54,276 bases of DNA from IMG/VR virus record IMGVR_UViG_3300045020_000038, positions 1 through 54,276 of that record, one strand, 5' to 3'. This document shows positions 40,263 to 50,764 of this stretch, piece after piece. Both the position numbers and the translations under genes were made by a program. The stretch's first letter is position 1. Each line of letters begins with the position of its first letter. The notes beneath the pieces were generated by a model. The model was not told the origin of the DNA. It worked only from the letters and a program-made list of their open reading frames with translations, and searched no databases. The stretch is from a virus.

Positions 40263-40705
40263 TTAAAACGATCTTGACACGAGAAGATGCTGAACGAATT
40301 ATGGAATTAGGTCGACAACTCCACCAAGAATCTCGTTTTGCTCATCAACCATATGATGAACTCCGTTGCTGGCAAGCTCTTGATAATACCCTAGCGTCTC
40401 CCGATCGGCATTTTATTGCTTTTGATTCAGAGTATCGGGGATTTATCTTAATGACTATGACCCAGGAATTCTTCTCGGGAACTAAATGGTCAGGAGATCG
40501 ATGTCTATATATAGCTCCTGAATATCGTGGTGGATCTCTAGTCGTACGATTACTCAATGCAGCTTACAACTGGTCAAAAGAGAATGGTGCAGAAGAAATG
40601 GTAATCTTGCACAATACGGGCATCAATACTGATAAAGCCCCTAAACTATTTAATAAATTGGGATTTGATATGAAGGGTTATATCTTTGTGAAGGAGATCC
40701 AGTAA
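40259..40705 (+). CDS. GNAT-family N-acetyltransferase
   Basis: 148 residues. It has a typical GNAT topology: N-terminal helices, then FIAFDSEYRGFILMTMT, the acetyl-CoA region LYIAPEYRGGSLVVRLLNAA, and NTDKAPKLFNKLGFDMKGY near the end. Such genes recur among podovirus tail and ejection genes. It may be a virion-carried enzyme that modifies host proteins, or act on virion proteins. Substrate unknown. Confidence 0.82.
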   Translation: MIKTILTREDAERIMELGRQLHQESRFAHQPYDELRCWQALDNTLASPDRHFIAFDSEYRGFILMTMTQEFFSGTKWSGDRCLYIAPEYRGGSLVVRLLNAAYNWSKENGAEEMVILHNTGINTDKAPKLFNKLGFDMKGYIFVKEIQ

Positions 40706-42030
40706 TGTGTGGAATTATTGATGACGCCCTTCCTATTCTGGGTAGTATTGCGGGTACGATCATTGCCCCAGGTATTGGTACAGCTATTGGTGCAGGGCTA
40801 GGGGGTGCTGTCGGAAACTATGCACAAACCCACAACTTCGGGTCGGCACTGGAATCTGGTGCTATCTCGGGTGGGGCCTCTGCTCTTGGTAATTGGGCTG
40901 GTGGTCTACTTGGCCCTACTGCTGGGGCGGATGGGGGCGCTTTGAGTACTACCCAACAAGGTGCCTCCACCCTTGGTGATGTAGAACAGGGTGCTGGTGG
41001 TGCTGCCTTATTTGGTCCAGCAGCCGGTACTGGTACAGCTATTGGTAATGCTGCTGGTAGTATTGGAGCTGGTGGATTAGGTGTTGCTGGCGGCTCTAGT
41101 CTATCCGGTGTAGGATCTGGTCTCGGTTATCTTTCGGGTCTCGGTGGGACTCCTACCGGTACTGGTCTTGGTTTGGGGGGTACGGGTTCTAGTGCCGACC
41201 TTAATGGTGTTATGAATGGTACCAGTGGACCAGGAGGTCTTACCTCAGCTTCTCCTGTACCCACTGCTATGGGGCAAACTACTCCGACAGCAGGCGCGGC
41301 TGGTGTATCTAGTCCCACTGCGGGGAATGCGGTCGGTTCACTGTCCAATACGGGAGCAGTTGGTACCGAAGGGACCGGCTCTCCTATGGGATTTGATCAG
41401 ACCGGAGGTGCTCAATTTACTGATGCTGGTGCTCAGGGTGCTGCCCCACAGGGTTCTTTGGCTTCGATGTATGGTCCGACCTCAGTGGCTGGTGGATCTC
41501 CACAAGGAGCTTTAATTGCTCAGACTGGGCAGGATGTAAATCCGGGTGTACAGTTTGGTGCAATGGGACAAGGTACTGCCGGTTCTGTTGCGGATGCTGG
41601 ACAATCGGGAACCCTTGGTAGTATCTTTGGTGATACTGGTACGGATATGAAACTCCTAAATACCGGACTGAATGCATATCAACAATTCGCCAAACAGAAT
41701 GCAGCAAATAACTATCGGAATTCCATTAATCAGATTTTTAGTCCGACCGGTGCTTATGCACAACAGATGCAAAGTAATATTGCCCGGCAATATGCTGCAC
41801 AAGGTAAGAATGCTGAAGCTGGACCCCAAGGTGTACAATTGGCTGCTGCCCTCGCCCAAGCTCAAGCACAAGCTCTTGGTGGAAGTAACTATGCCAATGC
41901 TGCTCAGAATACGGCTGGTGCATCGGCTCTAAATGGATTGTTTGCTAACTTCTCTACCCCTCAAGCACAACAAGGTCTAACTAACTTTGGTAAGAATGCT
42001 TTCCAGGGTCTTCAAACTCTTTGGAGTTAA
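40705..42030 (+). CDS. Ejection/internal virion protein, Gly/Ala-rich (441 aa)
   Basis: The N-terminal glycine zipper (IAPGIGTAIGAGLGGAVGNY) could insert in a membrane. The middle is a long Gly/Thr/Ala low-complexity region, and the last 110 residues are helical and Gln/Ala-rich. In position and composition it resembles the first ejection protein of podoviruses (P22 gp7 or T7 gp14), expected to enter the cell envelope with the DNA. Confidence 0.68.
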   Translation: MCGIIDDALPILGSIAGTIIAPGIGTAIGAGLGGAVGNYAQTHNFGSALESGAISGGASALGNWAGGLLGPTAGADGGALSTTQQGASTLGDVEQGAGGAALFGPAAGTGTAIGNAAGSIGAGGLGVAGGSSLSGVGSGLGYLSGLGGTPTGTGLGLGGTGSSADLNGVMNGTSGPGGLTSASPVPTAMGQTTPTAGAAGVSSPTAGNAVGSLSNTGAVGTEGTGSPMGFDQTGGAQFTDAGAQGAAPQGSLASMYGPTSVAGGSPQGALIAQTGQDVNPGVQFGAMGQGTAGSVADAGQSGTLGSIFGDTGTDMKLLNTGLNAYQQFAKQNAANNYRNSINQIFSPTGAYAQQMQSNIARQYAAQGKNAEAGPQGVQLAAALAQAQAQALGGSNYANAAQNTAGASALNGLFANFSTPQAQQGLTNFGKNAFQGLQTLWS

Positions 42031-42033
42031 TCT

Positions 42034-42999
42034 ATGCCATACCAAAATGATATGTCTACTTTGGCAGATGTAGTGGGACCGGCATATGCAGCACAACAAG
42101 CGGGTATCCAGAATGATTATGCCAATCAACAAGAGGCTGCTAAAGCTGCAGTAGCACAGGGTACAATTGGTGCTGAAATTGCAAAACCAACACTAGCTAA
42201 TCAATTTACTCAAGCTCAGACTAGTAATGAACAAGGCCTGGCTAAGACCTCGAATGCTGCTGGGAATATTGCTCAGGCTGCTGAACCCAGTGGAGCACAA
42301 GCAGCAGTTGCTGGTAATCAGTTGAAGATGACAGCAGATCAAGCGCAGAAACTTGGTCAAGTAGGTCAACTGGCGGGACAAGCGGCAGCATATATGGATA
42401 ACGTCCCCGCTCCTGCTAGACCGGCTGCTATGGCCCAACTACTGCAATCAAATAATATAGATCCCACCACGCTGGGTCCCCTAGCTTCTGGTGATCCAGC
42501 GACCCTTCGTCAAGCGGCTGATGCAATGGCCAAGTCTTCGGCCCAGTTTATTCAGGAATCTGCCCTCACTGGTCAAAAAGTTGCTGGTGAAGAAAATGTT
42601 GCTGGTATTGGTGCAGCGGGTCATATCCAAGCTACCAAGGAACTGGTTGGTGGTCGTGTGGATGTGGCTAATATCCAAGCGCAAGTTAAACAAGCAACGG
42701 CACCTTTGGCAGCTCTTCAGCAACAACTTTACACTAGACTTACCAATGGTACCTCCAAAGATCCTGCTAGTGATCGTGCAATGCTTAACAACATTAATCA
42801 AACAATTCAGCAGATTCGACAGACCTCTCTGTTCCAACAAGGTATTACTGGTACCAATGCTCCGTCAACTGTACCTCCGGTACCAACAACAGGTGGAGGT
42901 GGGGGTACCCAAGCACCAACGGGGAATCAACCCGCCCCTACGGCTCCTGATCAAAATGCTATTGAAGCGGAAATGCGTAGACGTGGTCTTCTTAAATAA
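42034..42999 (+). CDS. Ejection/internal virion protein, helical (321 aa)
   Basis: Ala/Gln-rich coiled-coil (GIQNDYANQQEAAKAAVAQ) with a central helical core and a Pro/Gly/Thr-rich tail ending EAEMRRRGLLK. Lies between the other two ejection genes, as P22 gp20 or T7 gp15 do. Confidence 0.65.
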   Translation: MPYQNDMSTLADVVGPAYAAQQAGIQNDYANQQEAAKAAVAQGTIGAEIAKPTLANQFTQAQTSNEQGLAKTSNAAGNIAQAAEPSGAQAAVAGNQLKMTADQAQKLGQVGQLAGQAAAYMDNVPAPARPAAMAQLLQSNNIDPTTLGPLASGDPATLRQAADAMAKSSAQFIQESALTGQKVAGEENVAGIGAAGHIQATKELVGGRVDVANIQAQVKQATAPLAALQQQLYTRLTNGTSKDPASDRAMLNNINQTIQQIRQTSLFQQGITGTNAPSTVPPVPTTGGGGGTQAPTGNQPAPTAPDQNAIEAEMRRRGLLK

Positions 43000-43007
43000 G
43001 GTAACAC

Positions 43008-46000
43008 ATGGCAGATCTTTCTCAACTCAGTAATGATCAACTCACTCAGTTGTATTCTATTACTAAACAAGAGACTGGTGGGGCTTCTGATAAGTCCACC
43101 ATTACCAGTCCCAAGGGGGCTACTGGTTCTATGCAAGTAGAACCGGCTACTGCCGGGGATCCGGGATTTGGTGTACGACCTTCTGATGGTTCACCTGAAG
43201 ACACGGCCCGCATGGGCCGTGACTATTTCTTGGCCTTGTCACAACACTACAAGGATCCCACAACCGCTGCTATTGCTTATAATATGGGTCCAGGTCGTAC
43301 GGATAAATGGTTAGAGAATGGAGCTAACCCTGCAGATCTCCCTACGGAGACTCTAGCATATGCCCACAACTTTAATCAGAATACCCAACAGGCTACCCAA
43401 CAACAACAACCCCAAGCTCCTCAACAACAAGGGGGTGGTGATCTCTCGTCTCTAACAGATGATCAGTTGAAACAGATGTATAAAGCCCCAGCAGATGATA
43501 AGAACAGTCTCTGGAACAACATCAAAGGGCTTGGTCTACAAGCAGCAAATCTGGCTGTAGCAGGGATTGAAACTCCGGCTATCCTTGGTGCCGGAGCTAT
43601 TGGAGCCACCGGTCGGGCTCTTGAAGGTCAACCTTTAGCAGCGAACCTGGCCAAGACTGTTGAGAATGTTCAAAAGAACTACGGACAATTCTCTGCTGAA
43701 GCAGGTTTGAATAAAGCCGGTATTGATACATCTGGAGTCCAGGATACAGCAGGATATCAGCTTCCTAATGAAGCTATGAACTATATTGGAAATACTCTAC
43801 CAGGTCAGCTAGCTGCTGCTGGTACTGCTGGTTCTCCGTTCAGTGCTGCTCAAACACTGAGTCCAAGTCAACAAGCAGTTGCTAAACCAGCTTTGCAATT
43901 AGCCGAACTAGCCACACCCTTCCTACATAGAGGAGGTGGTATAGTAGCCGAAGGTGCTGGTGCTCCTGCGGAGGCTGCTGCTAAACTAGCTGGTGATGAT
44001 GCAGCCGCTCCTAGTGCAAATCAGTTTACGGGACCTCCTCGTAATGCCGCAGATTTTGGTCCACGGCGTTCTATTATTGTAGATAGTCAGGGACGTGCTG
44101 TATTCCAAGGACAAGAACCGACTACTGAACAATTACTGGCAGATGCTGCTCAACGTCGTGCCGAAGCCTTCATGGGACCCAACGCCGGTCCTCCGGCCCC
44201 AGCACGTCCATCATTTCCTCCAAACATGGGACCAAATGAAGGCCCTCAACAAATGTTCCCAGGTAATATGGGTGCTAATGAAGGTCCACAGATTCCCAAT
44301 GCTCAGGCATTTGCTCGGGGGATCATGCAACCGGTGGAACCTAATATGGGTCCACAACGTCCACCTATCACTGTAGATCGCCAAGGGGTGGCTTCGACCA
44401 ATCTTGGTAATACCCAAGAACAGATGGCATTACAAGGTCAACAAGCTGGATTAGAACAAGCCCAACGTAATGCCGGATTGGCCCAATTACAAGGCCAAGG
44501 GGAATTATTTCCTCAAGGAACAGAAGGTCAAGCTAGTCCATTTAATCCTAATCGGTTATCTGAGGACTATCAACAACCATTCAATCCGAGAAATCCGACT
44601 AACCTTCGTCAGGGTCAACTAGATTTTACCCAAGCACAAACACCTGATATATTCCAAGTAAATCGTGAAGGTGAAGCCGGGACTCCCCAACAACATGAGG
44701 AAGTTGCTCCATATCGGGATGCGACACAACGGCGTATGGATGATATGTCCCGACAATCTCCTGAGCAGTTGGATATGTTTAATCCAATTGACCAACGTAC
44801 ATTTGATCAATTTGGTCCTAATGAAACACCGCGTAGTTTAAATCCTGATGAATTTGCGGAGACAGTTCAGAATCTTGCAGCAAAAGATGGTACTAGATTT
44901 CCGTTGCCTGAAGATATGGAGGGAGCATATAGTCGCTATCTGGATACTGTACGAGATGATCAAGGTGGTTTATTTGATCGAGCAACCATTGCCAAGAAGT
45001 TTGTGGAAGCTGCTGCCGATGAATCAAAATCTCGGATGGTAGCAGATCATCCAATTGTTAAAGCTAATCAAGATCGAGTTAATCGTCTTCAAGCATCTAT
45101 TGATCAAGCGGGGGGTGTAGCCCCTCCTGGTATGAGAGATGCACTCGCACAAGCACAACGAACCTTGGAAAAATCCCAGGAAAATATTGGTAAGCAAATG
45201 CCTAAGGATCCCCGTCTGCCTTATGAAAAGGACGGTGTGGTTAATATGTTTACCTTTGGTAATCTTCCAGAGATGTTTAAGAGTATCGGTGCTGTGCTAA
45301 AGGGACTACATGGTGTAGTATTCAAAACACTTGATCGCATGATTCCTGCTAGTCGTAATCTGGATTCTTTTGCCAAGATCGCGCAGCAAGGTATCAAGAA
45401 CTTTGTTAACCGGGAAGCTAATCGAGACTGGTCACAGACCGTCAATGAGAAGCCGATGGATCAACTAGGTAAGATCCCGGGTATGAGGAATGCTGTAGAT
45501 TCTCTGAATCCCCATGCACAAGATGATCTTAGTCCAGAAGAACTGAAAGCACAATTTAACCAAGCTACTGATCTATCAGATAGTAAGGTAGGTAACTTCC
45601 TTCGGAATAACGTTCTGCAGGGTGGGTTGATGTTGTCTGATTTTAGTCGACATCCACTGGTAAAATATACTACCGACTCTGTAGCGAAGGCTTTCCGCTC
45701 TGCGGACAAGTGGGCTAGGGAAAATCTGTTGAATAAACAGACCGGGCTGGGTCAGATGATCAAGGATATGCCTCTGGATCACTTCACTGAGATCCGTACT
45801 CTGATGGAAGCTAATGAAGGTACTCGTGAGTTTACTCCGTCTGAATTGAAGAATCGCGGATTCACAGATGAACAGATCAAGTACTACCAGCGTAGTTTGG
45901 AACTACAGAAGGAAGCCTTTACCAAATTTAATACGGGAAGACAAGCAGCCGGGTTGCCCCCGGTAACACCTCGTATTGCCCACATCGCTGGTTATTTTAC

Positions 46001-48107
46001 TGGAGATTTTAAGCAGATTGTAAAGGATAGTGAAGGTCGAGTGGTAGCAGTACTTGGACATAACAATCGTACTGCCCTTGGAGTTATTGCTAAGCGGTTT
46101 CAGGAACTACATCCGGATGGAGAGAATCTGGATATGGGTAAACCAATACTCCGTAAGGGTAGTGTAGATGATCATACCTTCAATGGCTTCATGAACATCC
46201 TGAATGAACTGTCCAAGACCAATGCAGATATTGATCGGATTGTACAGGCGTACCATGATACCCAGATGGCCAGCACTAACAAACTGAGCCAGATGGCTAA
46301 CCGGGGTAAGTTTAAATCTAATCCGGAAAATACCGTTGGTGGGGCAGAGGGAAGTAAACTTTGGCAGTCGATGCAACAGAATGCAATCGATGGTGGGAAA
46401 CAACAGTTGAAGTATCTAGATTCCGTGAATCGCTGGAGTGAGTTTCAACAAGCTATCAGCAAGGCTGAGAACTTCATTAAGGATCCTACTGTAGATGCAC
46501 CCAATGCTAAGGCTGTTAGTCAAGACTATCTGGACAACCAGATGCATCGGAACCTAGGTGATCTGAATAAGTTTACCAACAGTATGGTAAATGGTATTGC
46601 TGAAGTGACTGGTGTAGGTCCTACCCAAATGCGACAGATGGCTAACTTTACCAAGACTGGTTTGCTTAATATGTTTGTTGGTCTCGGGAAGTTCAGTCAT
46701 AGTCTTGTTACACTACTTCAACCGATCTTTGGTATTCCAATGGTGAATAGTGTAATGCGAGCTGATGGTGCTGCTTTTGGTAAAGCTAGTGTCTTGTCGA
46801 TCTTCAAATCTTTGATGTCGAATAAAGATATGTTGCAATCCCTGGCAACCAAACAACCCATTAGTGATCCATTTGTACGAGCAGCGAATGAGTATGCACG
46901 AGCTAATGATAGCTTCAATACTAGTCAGTTTAATATGGGTACCATTGCACATCAACCATCCAAACTGGGTAATGCTCTTCACATTAATGTGACTGTTCCT
47001 GAATCAGGTACTCGGGCATTTACGTATATGTATTATGCCCATATGCTGAAGGATACTGTTGGTGATCAGATGTCTGATAAGGAGATCTTTGGTACCGCCC
47101 ACAATGCTGTACAAAAAGTAATGGCGGACTATAGTCGAGAGGCAGCAGCACCCATGTTTAACAAGATGGGTTTCCTGGGTGATCTTACCCGGATGTTGAC
47201 GACCTTCAAGATGAATCAGATCAGCCAAGCAGCCACTGCAGGTAAGATGTTTGGTCAAGGCAAGGTAGGTCCGATGGTAACAATGCTTGCAACTAGTATT
47301 GCTGCTTCAGGAGTTCGTGGTTTTATTGGATACAACATTGCCAATGGTCTGTTGGGGCAACTTACCACATGGGCCACCAAACAAGGCTTAATGCAGCAAC
47401 CGACCAACTTGGATCAAATCCTATTGCATTCGCTTCATGGAGTGAATAAGGGTCTTGCAGATGCTCTGAATTTTGGGATGACATCGGGTCTTGGTATTGA
47501 TATGACAGGATCTCTGTCTCATGCGGATGACATTCCTGACGATCCTCTAGGGACTCTTTTGCCAGAAGGTAGTCCTGTGGCAAAGGTGGTGGGTTCTGTA
47601 GCGACTCTAGCAGAACATCCCAACAAGCAGAATGCGAAAGCGGCTCTGTATGATGCATTACCTAACTCTATGAAAGGGGTTATGGAGAATATGGCGTATA
47701 CGGATAAGAATGGTAATTACTATGATCCCCACACCGGGAATCTGGTAGCTAACCGCACACCCACTGATCAGATGAAACGGAACTTCTCATTCCGTCCGCT
47801 GGACGAAAGTAAGATGCGTCTGCAGGCTACAGTTGGTGCTGAACAGAATCAACAACTGGAAACAGTGAAGTCTGAGATTATTAAACGGGCTTTAAGTGAT
47901 TCCGATTCTGGTAGTCTTACCCAACAAGCTATGCATGATTATGCGAATAGGTATTACCAGGCTGGAGGAGATCCTACTGAACTAGCTAATAAACTAGCTA
48001 CTCATATGGGAGTTAACAAGCATCTCAACATTGAACAACGTGAAGCCGGTATGGCTAGTGGCCTAGCTGGTGCAGAACGTTATCAACGCGCACAAGGACT
48101 TAAATGA
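43008..48107 (+). CDS. Giant internal virion protein with lytic transglycosylase domain
   Basis: 1,699 residues. Residues 10-120 form a lytic transglycosylase: Glu22 in LYSITKQETGG is the expected acid, then GSMQVEPATA and AIAYNMGPGRTDKW. A membrane-like segment lies near residues 180-210. Residues 380-480 carry short repeats (NMGPNEGPQ, NMGANEGPQ). The C-terminal 900 residues are helical, as in T7 gp16 and similar ejection proteins. It should be ejected ahead of the genome, cut peptidoglycan locally and form part of the trans-envelope channel. It is the last virion gene before endolysin. Confidence 0.85.
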   Translation: MADLSQLSNDQLTQLYSITKQETGGASDKSTITSPKGATGSMQVEPATAGDPGFGVRPSDGSPEDTARMGRDYFLALSQHYKDPTTAAIAYNMGPGRTDKWLENGANPADLPTETLAYAHNFNQNTQQATQQQQPQAPQQQGGGDLSSLTDDQLKQMYKAPADDKNSLWNNIKGLGLQAANLAVAGIETPAILGAGAIGATGRALEGQPLAANLAKTVENVQKNYGQFSAEAGLNKAGIDTSGVQDTAGYQLPNEAMNYIGNTLPGQLAAAGTAGSPFSAAQTLSPSQQAVAKPALQLAELATPFLHRGGGIVAEGAGAPAEAAAKLAGDDAAAPSANQFTGPPRNAADFGPRRSIIVDSQGRAVFQGQEPTTEQLLADAAQRRAEAFMGPNAGPPAPARPSFPPNMGPNEGPQQMFPGNMGANEGPQIPNAQAFARGIMQPVEPNMGPQRPPITVDRQGVASTNLGNTQEQMALQGQQAGLEQAQRNAGLAQLQGQGELFPQGTEGQASPFNPNRLSEDYQQPFNPRNPTNLRQGQLDFTQAQTPDIFQVNREGEAGTPQQHEEVAPYRDATQRRMDDMSRQSPEQLDMFNPIDQRTFDQFGPNETPRSLNPDEFAETVQNLAAKDGTRFPLPEDMEGAYSRYLDTVRDDQGGLFDRATIAKKFVEAAADESKSRMVADHPIVKANQDRVNRLQASIDQAGGVAPPGMRDALAQAQRTLEKSQENIGKQMPKDPRLPYEKDGVVNMFTFGNLPEMFKSIGAVLKGLHGVVFKTLDRMIPASRNLDSFAKIAQQGIKNFVNREANRDWSQTVNEKPMDQLGKIPGMRNAVDSLNPHAQDDLSPEELKAQFNQATDLSDSKVGNFLRNNVLQGGLMLSDFSRHPLVKYTTDSVAKAFRSADKWARENLLNKQTGLGQMIKDMPLDHFTEIRTLMEANEGTREFTPSELKNRGFTDEQIKYYQRSLELQKEAFTKFNTGRQAAGLPPVTPRIAHIAGYFTGDFKQIVKDSEGRVVAVLGHNNRTALGVIAKRFQELHPDGENLDMGKPILRKGSVDDHTFNGFMNILNELSKTNADIDRIVQAYHDTQMASTNKLSQMANRGKFKSNPENTVGGAEGSKLWQSMQQNAIDGGKQQLKYLDSVNRWSEFQQAISKAENFIKDPTVDAPNAKAVSQDYLDNQMHRNLGDLNKFTNSMVNGIAEVTGVGPTQMRQMANFTKTGLLNMFVGLGKFSHSLVTLLQPIFGIPMVNSVMRADGAAFGKASVLSIFKSLMSNKDMLQSLATKQPISDPFVRAANEYARANDSFNTSQFNMGTIAHQPSKLGNALHINVTVPESGTRAFTYMYYAHMLKDTVGDQMSDKEIFGTAHNAVQKVMADYSREAAAPMFNKMGFLGDLTRMLTTFKMNQISQAATAGKMFGQGKVGPMVTMLATSIAASGVRGFIGYNIANGLLGQLTTWATKQGLMQQPTNLDQILLHSLHGVNKGLADALNFGMTSGLGIDMTGSLSHADDIPDDPLGTLLPEGSPVAKVVGSVATLAEHPNKQNAKAALYDALPNSMKGVMENMAYTDKNGNYYDPHTGNLVANRTPTDQMKRNFSFRPLDESKMRLQATVGAEQNQQLETVKSEIIKRALSDSDSGSLTQQAMHDYANRYYQAGGDPTELANKLATHMGVNKHLNIEQREAGMASGLAGAERYQRAQGLK

Positions 48108-48688
48108 ATACCAACAATCTAACTTATAGCCCGAACGGTTTTAAGCTCACAGAGCAATTCGAGGGTTTGTCCCTGACGGCTTACCAGGATGTAGCCGGTG
48201 TATGGACTAATGGTTATGGGAATACTCACGGAGTTGTTCCTGGTAGTACCATTAGTTTTCAACAGGCTCAGAATGATCTCGCGAGCAACATCGAAGGAGC
48301 TGAGTATGTTGTCAACCGTGTAGTTACTGTGCAACTCAATCAGAATCAATTTGATGCATTGGTGGATTTCGTATTCAATCTGGGAAGCGCTAACTTTCAA
48401 TCCAGCACCCTTCTCCGGAAGCTCAATGTGGGAGATGTATCTGGCGCTAGTGCTGAGTTTCCTAAGTGGAATCATGCGGGGGGTGTAGTAGTAGATGGAT
48501 TAACGAGACGAAGGCTCTCGGAACAAGCCCTTTTCAATACACAAGTGCTCGTGGAAAGCCCACCAAACACTACGACTGTATCTACTGGGATAGTAACCCA
48601 ACCAGTTGATCCAAGCCCTACGGTTACGTCGGTAGTTTCGGATATACAACAGGTAATCACTGATCTTCAAAATAAATTCTCCAGTTAA
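48104..48688 (+). CDS. Endolysin, T4-type lysozyme (GH24)
   Basis: 194 residues. The catalytic triad is spaced exactly as in T4 lysozyme: Glu20 (LTEQFEGLSL), Asp29 (YQDVAG), Thr35 (VWTNGYGNT). FVFNLGSANFQSSTLLRKLN and GLTRRRLSEQALF complete the fold. The C-terminal 45 residues are Thr/Val/Pro-rich with no known binding motif. There is no signal peptide, so it depends on the holin. ATGA overlap with the previous gene. Confidence 0.92.
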   Translation: MNTNNLTYSPNGFKLTEQFEGLSLTAYQDVAGVWTNGYGNTHGVVPGSTISFQQAQNDLASNIEGAEYVVNRVVTVQLNQNQFDALVDFVFNLGSANFQSSTLLRKLNVGDVSGASAEFPKWNHAGGVVVDGLTRRRLSEQALFNTQVLVESPPNTTTVSTGIVTQPVDPSPTVTSVVSDIQQVITDLQNKFSS

Positions 48689-48693
48689 AAGAA

Positions 48694-48719
48694 AGCCGCC
48701 CTTAAGGCGGCCTTTTTTA
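48694..48719 (+). terminator. Bidirectional terminator between convergent blocks
   Basis: GCCGCC-cttaa-GGCGGC followed by six T on the plus strand. Read leftward it is followed by a weaker T-rich run (TTTCTTTT). It ends the virion block and overlaps the stop of the leftward 44-residue gene. Confidence 0.85.
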
Positions 48720-48851
48720 TACTTCAACTACATCTTTATACCACAAAATCCGCAGGACTCCGAGATCCAGACAACCAATAAATCCCATCTGCTCATCTTC
48801 TACATATTCAATACCAAAAGCTAAACCATGAATAAACTGGAACACTATCAT
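48717..48851 (-). CDS. Small hydrophobic/acidic protein (44 aa)
   Basis: ATG 48851, with GGTGGAG nine bases upstream. Begins MIVFQFIHGLAFGIEYVEDE and ends DVVEV; similar tiny phage proteins with a GIEYVEDE-like centre occur. It is the last gene of the leftward block and its stop falls in the terminator. Confidence 0.6.
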   Translation of the reverse strand: MIVFQFIHGLAFGIEYVEDEQMGFIGCLDLGVLRILWYKDVVEV

Positions 48852-48881
48852 GTCGCTACGCTCCACCGCGATCTGCGTCGC

Positions 48882-50762
48882 TCATAAGATGTCACAACTC
48901 CCCGAAGTACAGGCGAACTCTTGGGCACCATTCGTAGTGTCTTCATTCGTCTCATAGTTATCAAACTCTACCCAAGGTATCTTTGGGAACGATGTTCGAA
49001 GTTCATTATACTTTTCCTCCGAGATATCCTGGTATGGCGCTTGTTGATATACGTGATCATTGTGAGGTAGGAAAGAGACTCCACCAATTTCATCCAGATG
49101 TTTATACACCCATGCACCAACTTCAAGCCACTCATGTTCCCTCACGTACACAGTAATACTTGGGTTATGCTCACACCAATGACGCTTAAAAGATAGGTAA
49201 TGTTCCAACTGTTGGATCGCAGTACGGTCCGATCGGTTAACACTACCAGCAGGAGCAGCCACTGGAAAAGAGAAAACAAGATTAGAGCTATTCGTAACGT
49301 CCACTTCATATGGGACTCCTTTCTCCTGCATGAATACTGCAAGTGGATCTTTTACATCAGCTCGGACAGTACGCACATAATGACTATTATGGCGAGGGTG
49401 GATCCCACTAGCAGAGTCCACCAACTGAGATACAGTGCCACTAGGCTTAACAGTAGTAATAGCAGCACTAGGATTAATCCCCAGCTTTGCAGCCCATTCA
49501 GCATTCGTTTGAATAGTTTCATTCTTTAGTCCGGTGAGTAGATCCGCAAGATCAGTGCCCCGATCATGGCCGCTAAGGATAGGATTATCCATAATGCCAG
49601 TAAGAGATACCCCCAACAAACGTTCGTCTTCCGCATTTACTTTCCATTGCTTTCGGATGTACCGGAAGTCTGTGAGTGTTGATTGGAACGTCCCAAGGAT
49701 TGTAGCGAGCCTAACCTTATCGACAAGTTCTTTGCTAGTATCCGATTGTCGGACAACGACTTCTGTAAGGTTACAAAAACCGAAGGGTCGGAGAATAATC
49801 TCCCCGCAAGGGTTTGTTCCAAAGTCGTGATCAACTTCTCGGCGTCCAGTAGCTGCTGCTTGCTTCTTTGCAGATACCCGGTTATATATTCCACGTTCGC
49901 CTGATTTGCTTTCATAGAGAGCATGCCATTCCTTCATAAAGATGCCAACATCGGGCTTTTCAGTATACGCTACAGAATTATTGGCAAGAGCGCGGTGAAC
50001 AGAACCATCCCACCAAGCACCATTCTTGGCGTTCCGCATACGTTCATCCGTGAGATTAGACAGGCTAATGAGGGCGCTACGACGAACCCCACCAACCACA
50101 ACCACCTGTGCCACTTTACATACCAGGTCATGACATTCTATTGAGTTGAGCTTTCGGCCCAAGGCACCCTTGAATAGTTGCTTAGTGAAGTTGAATAGTT
50201 CCACCAAAGGAGCAGGACCACTTGCTCGGCCTCCGAAAGTTTTGAGGCGCGCTCCTGAAGGTCGGATTCGGTCAACATCAAGTGACGGAGATTGTCCTGA
50301 ATAAAGGAGGGCGATGAGTTGGCGAAATGCCGAAGCCCAACCCTGCTTAGAATCTGCGACAACAATATTTGTTTCCGAATCGTAAATGCGCTCCGGAACT
50401 TCTGGAAGTTTATTAATGTATTGTCTTTCAACACTGAATCCTACTCCAGTACCATTCATTAGAATGTACATGATTTCATCGAAACACTTCTGATCCTGAA
50501 TAGGAATATAGGAACAGTTATATCCTGCGATGTTATCCCGTTCAAGAGCCGGACCAGCCGTCATCAATGCCCGCATACTGGGCATTACCTCCAGACCATG
50601 AATAGCAGTATAAATACTATCATAGGGGAAAAGATCGCCAAACCTATTAGCCCAGAAATCACAATACCGCTTAACCGTTTCATGCCAATGTTCCCTTCGG
50701 CCTTCTTTATCTAGCCACCTTGCGTAGCGGCTCTTATACACATAGTGTTGTAGATCGTTCAA
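48882..50762 (-). CDS. nrdJ: Adenosylcobalamin-dependent ribonucleotide reductase (class II, monomeric)
   Basis: About 626 residues matching the Lactobacillus leichmannii RTPR type. GYNCSYIPI holds the first redox Cys. TNPCGEIILRPFGFCNLTEV carries the thiyl-radical Cys and the second redox Cys. The C-terminus ACTSGSCDIL has the shuttle pair. It reduces ribonucleoside triphosphates to dNTPs using host or environmental B12. The start is probably TTG 50762 after AAGGGA; a longer frame reaches 50789 but overlaps the previous gene. It is shorter than RTPR (739). Confidence 0.92.
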   Translation of the reverse strand: MNDLQHYVYKSRYARWLDKEGRREHWHETVKRYCDFWANRFGDLFPYDSIYTAIHGLEVMPSMRALMTAGPALERDNIAGYNCSYIPIQDQKCFDEIMYILMNGTGVGFSVERQYINKLPEVPERIYDSETNIVVADSKQGWASAFRQLIALLYSGQSPSLDVDRIRPSGARLKTFGGRASGPAPLVELFNFTKQLFKGALGRKLNSIECHDLVCKVAQVVVVGGVRRSALISLSNLTDERMRNAKNGAWWDGSVHRALANNSVAYTEKPDVGIFMKEWHALYESKSGERGIYNRVSAKKQAAATGRREVDHDFGTNPCGEIILRPFGFCNLTEVVVRQSDTSKELVDKVRLATILGTFQSTLTDFRYIRKQWKVNAEDERLLGVSLTGIMDNPILSGHDRGTDLADLLTGLKNETIQTNAEWAAKLGINPSAAITTVKPSGTVSQLVDSASGIHPRHNSHYVRTVRADVKDPLAVFMQEKGVPYEVDVTNSSNLVFSFPVAAPAGSVNRSDRTAIQQLEHYLSFKRHWCEHNPSITVYVREHEWLEVGAWVYKHLDEIGGVSFLPHNDHVYQQAPYQDISEEKYNELRTSFPKIPWVEFDNYETNEDTTNGAQEFACTSGSCDIL

Positions 50763-50764
50763 TA

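Noticed and set aside
41417-41707. Gln/His-rich minus-strand frame opposite the Gly/Ala-rich ejection gene
   Set aside because: Repetitive composition is a by-product of the repetitive plus-strand gene.
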